Below, piece by piece: positions 41,205 through 45,961 of a stretch of DNA of 45,961 bases; the first letter of the stretch is position 1; each line of letters starts with the position of its first letter. The stretch comes from Chitinophagaceae bacterium (lineage in GTDB: Bacteria; Bacteroidota; Bacteroidia; Chitinophagales; Chitinophagaceae): contig JAHEZD010000011.1 of the NCBI GenBank assembly GCA_023251255.1, positions 46,271 to 92,231 of the forward strand. The letters run 5' to 3'. The notes beneath the pieces are model-generated. The model was not told the DNA's origin, ran no database searches, and was given only the letters and a program-made list of their open reading frames with translations. Position numbers and translations under genes: made by a program.

Positions 41205-41266
41205 TCAGTTTTTTTTAGTCCATATCTGCCTATACAGCAGACTTTAATTTGTTCTCGATGCGCAAA

Positions 41267-41304
41267 CTGAGATTCAACTTATCTATCAGCAAGTTGAATC
41301 TCAG
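41267..41304 (-). promoter_or_regulatory. Strong hairpin between nusA and infB
   Basis: CTGAGATTCAACTT (41267-41280) and AAGTTGAATCTCAG (41291-41304) are perfect 14-base complements around a 10-base loop. There is no U run after it on the minus-strand transcript, so it is more likely an RNA-processing or stability element, or a pause site, than a terminator. Confidence 0.7.
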
Positions 41305-41339
41305 ATGGATGCACTCTTGTACTATTGTTCTTTTAGCAG

Positions 41340-42677
41340 CTAAGCTTCTGGCTCTTCTGCCTGTTTTTCCTCTGTTACAGGAACTTCTGCTACTGGTGCT
41401 GGTGTTTCTTCTTGGGTTTCCTCCACTTCATCTTCTTTATCAAACTCAGCTTGCAACACTCTCCTTACTTCAGCAATGGTTTCTTTTTCAAGGTCAGTCC
41501 TTCTTTCAAGTTCATGGTCAGACAACTTCAGAACACTTTGTGCTGTATCACAGCCCACACGTTTGAATTCATCAATAACCCATTGTTCAATTTCATCGCT
41601 GAACTCATCCAATGCAATATCAAAGGTGTCCACCTGTTCTTCATCTTCACGGAAAACATCAATTTCATACCCTGTTAATTCACAAGCCAATTTGATGTTC
41701 ACCCCTCTACGGCCAATTGCCAAAGAAACTTGGTCTGCTTTCAAATAAACATCCGCTTGCTTCTTGTCATTGTCCAAGTTCATGTAGCTGATCTTGGCCG
41801 GTGTTAATGAACGTTGAATTAGCAACTGAATATTTGCAGTGTAGTTGATAACGTCAATATTTTCATTTTTCAGTTCACGAACTATTCCGTGAATACGGCT
41901 TCCTTTCATACCTACGCATGCACCTACTGGGTCAATCCTGTCATCGAAACTTTCAACAGCCACTTTTGCCCTTTCTCCCGGATCGCGAACAATTTTCTTG
42001 ATGGCAATCAGGCCATCAAAAATTTCCGGCACTTCAATTTCAAGCAATTTAGCCAAGAACAACGGACTTGTCCTTGATAAAATAATAACAGGCGAATTGT
42101 TTTTCATATCGACCCTAGCTACAACAGCACGGATATTCTCGCCTTTCTTGAAATAATCCTGCGGTATCTGCTCAGATTTTGGCAAGATTAATTCATTGCC
42201 TTCATCATCCAATAATAAAACTTCTTTCTTCCAAACCTGGTATACTTCAGAACTGATAATTTCGCCAATTCTGTCAGCATATTTTTTTACCAAAACATTC
42301 TTCTTTAGGTCGCTGATACGGCTTGCCAAAGTTTGTTTTGCGGCAAGGATGGCACGACGGCCAAAGTCATAAATATTTACTTCTTCGTACAGTTCTTCCC
42401 CTACTTCAAAATCGGGTTCAATTTTAACAGCTTCGCTATAAGCAACTTCCGCCAATGGGTCAACTACTTCACCATCTTCAACAATCATTCTGCGGCGGAT
42501 AATTTCCAAATCACCCTTCTCAGCATTAACGATTACGTCAAAATTTTCGTCACTTACATACTTTTTACGCAAAAGGGTTTTAAAAACATCTTCCACTACT
42601 TTCATCATCGTTGGACGGTCTAGGTTTTCAGCGTCTTTAAAATCCTGAAATGCGTCAATTAAGTTTATACTTGCCAT
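41340..42677 (-). CDS. nusA: Transcription termination/antitermination factor NusA
   Basis: A 445-residue RNA-polymerase-binding protein. The order is: N-terminal domain (about 1-130), S1 domain (NVLVKKYADRIGEIISSEVYQVWKKEVLL... RTSPLFLAKLLEIEVPEI), KH1 (GERAKVAVESFDDRIDPVGACVGMKGSRI) and KH2 (ADQVSLAIGRRGVNIKLACELTGYEIDVF). The tail is acidic (EVEETQEETPAPVAEVP). NusA modulates pausing, termination and rRNA antitermination. It lies between rimP and infB as in almost all bacteria, with 49 bases to rimP. The ATG at 42677 fits the family start. Confidence 0.98.
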   Translation of the reverse strand: MASINLIDAFQDFKDAENLDRPTMMKVVEDVFKTLLRKKYVSDENFDVIVNAEKGDLEIIRRRMIVEDGEVVDPLAEVAYSEAVKIEPDFEVGEELYEEVNIYDFGRRAILAAKQTLASRISDLKKNVLVKKYADRIGEIISSEVYQVWKKEVLLLDDEGNELILPKSEQIPQDYFKKGENIRAVVARVDMKNNSPVIILSRTSPLFLAKLLEIEVPEIFDGLIAIKKIVRDPGERAKVAVESFDDRIDPVGACVGMKGSRIHGIVRELKNENIDVINYTANIQLLIQRSLTPAKISYMNLDNDKKQADVYLKADQVSLAIGRRGVNIKLACELTGYEIDVFREDEEQVDTFDIALDEFSDEIEQWVIDEFKRVGCDTAQSVLKLSDHELERRTDLEKETIAEVRRVLQAEFDKEDEVEETQEETPAPVAEVPVTEEKQAEEPEA

Positions 42678-42726
42678 ACCTCATTTTTTTAGGTTCAAAG
42701 TGCCAGTTTTTTAAGCTGATACTCAT

Positions 42727-43197
42727 TTAGAATTTGATTTGAACTGTTGTTGTTTTTATATTATTGAATGGGATAACCAATTGCTGTGTCAATGCTTTCT
42801 TTCCTTTGCCTTCAGTGTGTTCCAGAATGATATCAGCTTCTGTTACTGTTAACAATTTGCCTTCTTTTTTTGTTTCATCCACAAACACCACTTCCACGGT
42901 CCGGCCAATATTTTTGGCGTATTGACGGTTCATCTTTAAAGGTTCCTCGATGCCCGGACTTGAAAGCTCCAAACTGAATTCGCCCTCTGGATACCAACCC
43001 TCTTCTTCAATCAGTTTGTAGAGTTTGCGATTGAATTTCACGCATTTCTCTATGGGCAACCCATTATCACCATCAATAAAAACCTTGATATTGTTGGTTG
43101 GTTTAATGCGTAGGTTCACCAAAAAATATTCTGGCTCCTCTTCAAGCATTAGGGCTATAAGTTTCTCTATTTGCTGTATTTGCGTTTCTACTGACAT
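42727..43197 (-). CDS. rimP: Ribosome maturation factor RimP
   Basis: A 156-residue protein that assists 30S subunit assembly. The N-terminal domain includes IEKLIALMLEEEPEYFLVNLRI, then the IDGDNGLPIEKCVKFNRKLYKLIEE segment and the ELSSPGIEEPLK motif; the C-terminal SH3-like domain has GRTVEVVFVDETKKEGKLLTVTEADIILE. The frame extends 20 codons upstream, but those codons would run through the leader hairpin, and the family start MSVETQIQQ is the ATG at 43197. It is the first gene of the operon and has a good promoter and a stem-loop in its leader. Confidence 0.95.
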   Translation of the reverse strand: MSVETQIQQIEKLIALMLEEEPEYFLVNLRIKPTNNIKVFIDGDNGLPIEKCVKFNRKLYKLIEEEGWYPEGEFSLELSSPGIEEPLKMNRQYAKNIGRTVEVVFVDETKKEGKLLTVTEADIILEHTEGKGKKALTQQLVIPFNNIKTTTVQIKF

Positions 43198-43208
43198 AGG
43201 TACAAAAG

Positions 43209-43234
43209 AGAAGGGAACGATTGCGTTCCCTTCT
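43209..43234 (-). promoter_or_regulatory. Leader hairpin before rimP
   Basis: AGAAGGGAACG (43209-43219) and CGTTCCCTTCT (43224-43234) form a perfect 11-bp stem with a 4-base loop. It ends 11 bases before the rimP ATG and lies within the about 50-base predicted leader. On the minus strand it is followed by CTCTTTTG, so attenuation or translation control of the operon is possible. Confidence 0.75.
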
Positions 43235-43254
43235 GCTGTTTCTTTATTCTGGTG

Positions 43255-43287
43255 CAAATGTAGGGAAATGGAAGTGTATGTTCCAAA
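43255..43287 (-). promoter_or_regulatory. Promoter of rimP-nusA-infB
   Basis: On the minus strand a -33 TTTG (43284-43287) is followed after 21 bases by TACATTTG (43255-43262), a full match to TAnnTTTG. Transcription should start near 43248. Confidence 0.7.
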
Positions 43288-43391
43288 TTTGAATCCTGTT
43301 TAGCCATATCAATTTTAAATAACAAATGCGCTGCAATAAATTGTTTGATTGAACGACAAACTTTTTAACAGCATTACATTGATGCAGTTTA

Positions 43392-43399
43392 TAAATTTG
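43392..43399 (+). promoter_or_regulatory. -7 box before DUF4834 gene
   Basis: TAAATTTG is a full match to TAnnTTTG and ends 7 bases before the ATG at 43407. No good -33 element at the usual distance. Confidence 0.4.
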
Positions 43400-43406
43400 C
43401 GGTCTT

Positions 43407-43655
43407 ATGTTAGGAGAATTATTTAGGATTTTACTTTGGGGATTTGTATTGTACTATGCCTACAAATTCGTGTTTGGAGTGGTGGTACCAGTTGGCAAGG
43501 CTACCAACCAAATGAAGAACAAAATCAAGGAAATGCAGGAGCAGCAGTCGCACCAACAACAGCAGGCACAGCAGCAGCCATCTGCACAAGCAAAACAACA
43601 ATCCCCCCCCACTGTTGAAGGCGATTATATTGAGTTTGAAGAAGTGAAACAATAG
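43407..43655 (+). CDS. DUF4834-like small membrane protein
   Basis: An 82-residue protein with a single N-terminal hydrophobic helix (GELFRILLWGFVLYYAYKFVFGVVV), a short basic region, a glutamine-rich linker (about residues 45-65) and an acidic end (GDYIEFEEVKQ). This layout matches DUF4834, found in Bacteroidota near core genes. The function is unknown. It is divergent from rimP with 209 bases between the starts and has its own -7 box. The plus strand downstream has no clear terminator, and the 212-base gap to the convergent HAD gene shows nothing I can name. Confidence 0.75.
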   Translation: MLGELFRILLWGFVLYYAYKFVFGVVVPVGKATNQMKNKIKEMQEQQSHQQQQAQQQPSAQAKQQSPPTVEGDYIEFEEVKQ

Positions 43656-43867
43656 CTGGGGTGTGGGGTAATTAACTCAAATTGATAGAATATAAACGCC
43701 CTTCACCGTCATCCTGCCTCATCATTTGTTCTGGTGCCGTATAGATAAAACATCCTGCTTTCTTCTTCAATGATCGACTTGTAAATCTTGCATTTCAGAA
43801 CAAATGCCCCTGATTAGCTAAACAATTGATAACTAGTAACTTCCGTTAATTAACAAGCGTCTTTTTG

Positions 43868-44482
43868 CTATAATCCTAACTGGCTAACCCTTTCTGGCGG
43901 TGTTAACAAAATGGTTTGGAGTCCTGCCAATTTTGCTCCTTCAATATTTTTAATGGTATCATCTATAAAAACCGTTTCTCCGGCAAGAAGGTTTTGTTCT
44001 TCCAAAATTTTTTCAAAAGACTCTTTATATGGTTTACGGAGGCCCAAAGAGTGTGAATAGTAGGCTTTGATGAAATGATCATCGAAGCTTTTTTTTCTTG
44101 TTACCTGTTCAAAGGCCTTACTAAAAGCATTGTAATGGATCTGGTTGGTATTGGAGTACAGAAAAAGTTTGTACTTGTCTTTTATTGAGTCCAACCAGTT
44201 CAATTCTTCCAATAAGAAATTACCCAACATGGCATTCCAGGCAAGTTCGATTTTTTCATTTGAAAGGCTGCTATTGGCTGTTTTCCTGAATGTTTCATAA
44301 AACTGCTCAGGGGATATTTTGCCAGTTTCCAAATCTTCAAATAAAGAAGACGCATGGTGCTGGGAATAGAGTTCAGGGAAGTTGATGATGCCGGCATCTA
44401 TAAATGCCTGTTCGGTTTTCTGGTAATCTATATCTATAAAAATACCGCCAAAATCAAAAATGATATTTTTTATATTGTTCAT
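43868..44482 (-). CDS. HAD-superfamily phosphatase
   Basis: A 204-residue haloacid-dehalogenase-like hydrolase of the YihX-like type. Motif I is IIFDFGGIFID with nucleophile Asp in FDFGG, motif II LYSNTN, motif III LGLRKPYKESF (Lys) and motif IV FIDDTIKN. The cap is the helical C1 type between motifs I and II. It probably dephosphorylates a small sugar phosphate or nucleotide; the substrate cannot be predicted. The ATG at 44482 lies 4 bases after a near-consensus -7 box (TAACATTG). It is divergent from the large secreted-protein gene. Confidence 0.9.
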   Translation of the reverse strand: MNNIKNIIFDFGGIFIDIDYQKTEQAFIDAGIINFPELYSQHHASSLFEDLETGKISPEQFYETFRKTANSSLSNEKIELAWNAMLGNFLLEELNWLDSIKDKYKLFLYSNTNQIHYNAFSKAFEQVTRKKSFDDHFIKAYYSHSLGLRKPYKESFEKILEEQNLLAGETVFIDDTIKNIEGAKLAGLQTILLTPPERVSQLGL

Positions 44483-44486
44483 GGTG

Positions 44487-44494
44487 CAATGTTA
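44487..44494 (-). promoter_or_regulatory. -7-like box abutting HAD gene start
   Basis: On the minus strand TAACATTG matches TAnnTTTG at 7 of 8 positions and ends 4 bases before the ATG. No reliable -33 element. Confidence 0.3.
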
Positions 44495-44574
44495 CAATTC
44501 CCCCATTCAAAAAAAATCAATCCCTTTTAATCCGTTTTTAAGTATTTTTAATTCCACTCAAAACTCAGGTGATT

Positions 44575-45961
44575 ATGTGGGGAAATTACAGACGATATAT
44601 AAAGGGGCTATTATTGCTTTATATTGTTCTGTTCAATCTGCGGATATCTGCACAATGCCCCCAGAATATTGGTTTTGAAACAGGTACTTTCGCTAATTGG
44701 GAATGCTTCGCAGGATCAATAAACTCTGCTGGTCTCATCAGCGTCACTGCCACGCCCCCGCTTGCAGATAGACATGTAATACTTCAAAACTCTGTACCAC
44801 AACAAAAAGATTACTATGGTAATTTTCCTGTTAACTGCCCCAATGGAAGCCAATACTCCATTAGATTAGGCAATCCTTCCACAGGCGCTCAAGCAGAAAG
44901 GGTCAGCTACACTTTTACGATTCCTTCAACCCAGGTTGATTTCAGCATTATTTACAATTATGCTGTCGTTTTTCAGAACCCCAACCATGCAGCCATCCAG
45001 CAACCAAAGTTTACTGCCAAGGTTTTTGATGTAACAGCCAATGATTATATTGGTTGTGGCTCCTTTGAATTTGTTGCTTCTGGCGGATTGCCCGGATTTC
45101 AACAGTCGCCTGTTAAATCCGATGTCTTCTTCAAACCTTGGTCGCCCATTACCATTAAACTATTGGGCTATGCAGGCAAAACGATCAGGCTTGAGTTTAC
45201 CAATAACGATTGTACCCCTGGCGGGCATTTTGGCTATGCATACATTGATGTGAATGAAAACTGCACTTCACCTATTTCCGGAAATACCTATTGTGCTGGT
45301 GTCACTGATTCCATAACGCTGGTAGCTCCATTTGGTTTCCAGGAATACCATTGGTACACGTCCGATTTCTCTACCATGCTTGGTACCAACAATACTTTAA
45401 CCTTGACCCCACCGCCGCCAGCCGGCACCGTTTATGCGTTGGAAATTGTACCCTATCCAGGCTTGGGCTGTTTAGATACATTAAGAAGTACCATACAGTT
45501 TTCTGGCACCGCATTCAATCTTCGTGTAAAAGATAGTGTACAAAGCTGTTCGTCGTCAGGCATCGATTTAACGTTGCCTCTTATAACAGCAGGTAGTACA
45601 CCGGGGCTCAGTTATTCCTACTTTACAGATGTTAGCCAACAGAATTATGTGCCAACGCCTACATCGGTCAGCACGGCAGGCACTTATTATATTAAAGGAA
45701 CAAACAGTGAGGGATGCAACGGCATAAAACCTATTGTTGCTACTTTCAAGACACCACCCAATATTGTAATTCAGGATCCGCCAATTGCGTGTTCACCGCA
45801 AAAAGTGGACATCACCAATCCAACATACCGAAATGGAAGTAATCCAGGATTGGTTTATACCTATTGGATTGACCCCGAAGCTACTTCTCCAATTGCAAAC
45901 CCTACGGCAATTGATGCAGGTGGGCCATATTATATAAAAGGCACCAATTCAGACGGCTGTT
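44575..45961 (+). CDS. Large secreted protein with Ig-like repeats, probable type IX cargo (3' truncated)
   Basis: The frame opens with ATG at 44575 and stays open to the end of the window (462 residues), so the C-terminus is missing. A signal peptide (GLLLLYIVLFNLRISAQ) is followed by a lectin-like N-terminal domain starting CPQNIGFETGTFANWEC and ending near GYAYIDVNENC. After it come Ig/PKD-like repeats rich in Thr, Ser, Pro and Gly. Two repeats with the word YYIKGTNSxGC start at residues 371 and 452, an 81-residue period. Proteins of this build in Bacteroidota usually end with a type B type IX sorting domain and are large adhesins or gliding-associated proteins; that domain lies outside this window, so the assignment is inferred. 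It is divergent from the HAD gene. Confidence 0.82.
   Translation, partial: MWGNYRRYIKGLLLLYIVLFNLRISAQCPQNIGFETGTFANWECFAGSINSAGLISVTATPPLADRHVILQNSVPQQKDYYGNFPVNCPNGSQYSIRLGNPSTGAQAERVSYTFTIPSTQVDFSIIYNYAVVFQNPNHAAIQQPKFTAKVFDVTANDYIGCGSFEFVASGGLPGFQQSPVKSDVFFKPWSPITIKLLGYAGKTIRLEFTNNDCTPGGHFGYAYIDVNENCTSPISGNTYCAGVTDSITLVAPFGFQEYHWYTSDFSTMLGTNNTLTLTPPPPAGTVYALEIVPYPGLGCLDTLRSTIQFSGTAFNLRVKDSVQSCSSSGIDLTLPLITAGSTPGLSYSYFTDVSQQNYVPTPTSVSTAGTYYIKGTNSEGCNGIKPIVATFKTPPNIVIQDPPIACSPQKVDITNPTYRNGSNPGLVYTYWIDPEATSPIANPTAIDAGGPYYIKGTNSDGC

Noticed and set aside
43431-43652. 73-residue minus-strand frame opposite the DUF4834 gene
   Set aside because: Leucine-rich reading is the reverse of a glutamine-rich coding segment.

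Overview
The window looks like a chromosomal segment of a member of the Bacteroidota, most likely family Chitinophagaceae. The reasons are a full-length sprA (type IX secretion outer-membrane translocon), a probable type IX cargo protein with Ig-like repeats at the right edge, DUF4834 and SprA-type families restricted to the phylum, several TAnnTTTG -7 promoter boxes, moderate AT richness and weak Shine-Dalgarno use. I saw no tRNA or rRNA gene, CRISPR array, transposase or prophage.

Layout. 1-9640: the 3' part of a YdfG-like short-chain dehydrogenase, a PAS/PAS/DHp signalling protein without an ATPase domain, then ruvA-sprA on the minus strand. 9782-11056: fabH and a small lysine-rich protein separated by a bidirectional terminator. 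11057-11643: a gene-free stretch with a striking concentric palindrome. 11644-16413: a GbsR/MarR-like regulator, an apparent operon (membrane protein, fatty-acid desaturase, TIGR01777 epimerase, DUF2071, CoA-binding protein) and comB. 16808-21507: a SWIM/SNF2 helicase and a Bax-inhibitor-1/YccA membrane protein. 21561-22322: a second gene-free stretch with palindromes.

22323-36616 is the metabolic centre of the window: a reductive pyrimidine-degradation cluster. A probable nucleobase transporter (NCS1) imports the base. PreT/PreA reduce uracil or thymine. Dihydropyrimidinase opens the ring. A nitrilase-superfamily beta-ureidopropionase (and perhaps also an M20 carbamoyl-amino-acid hydrolase) releases beta-alanine or beta-aminoisobutyrate. 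A class III aminotransferase makes the semialdehyde, and MmsA converts it to acetyl- or propionyl-CoA. A divergent Lrp/AsnC regulator sits at the head. Non-pathway genes are interleaved: a four-helix-bundle protein, a TMEM175-like channel, an ORF6N protein, a PHA-system protein, a lipoprotein and an antitoxin-like protein. Copies of an AT-rich repeat sit at several gene junctions in the preA-preT part of the cluster.

36688-43655: a SurA-like periplasmic chaperone, then the conserved rimP-nusA-infB operon (minus strand) with a strong promoter, a hairpin in the rimP leader, a hairpin between nusA and infB and a terminator after infB, followed by a DUF4834 gene. 43868-45961: a HAD phosphatase and the 5' part of a large secreted Ig-like-repeat protein that runs off the window.

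All family assignments were made by reading the translated sequence and recalling family motifs; no database search was run.
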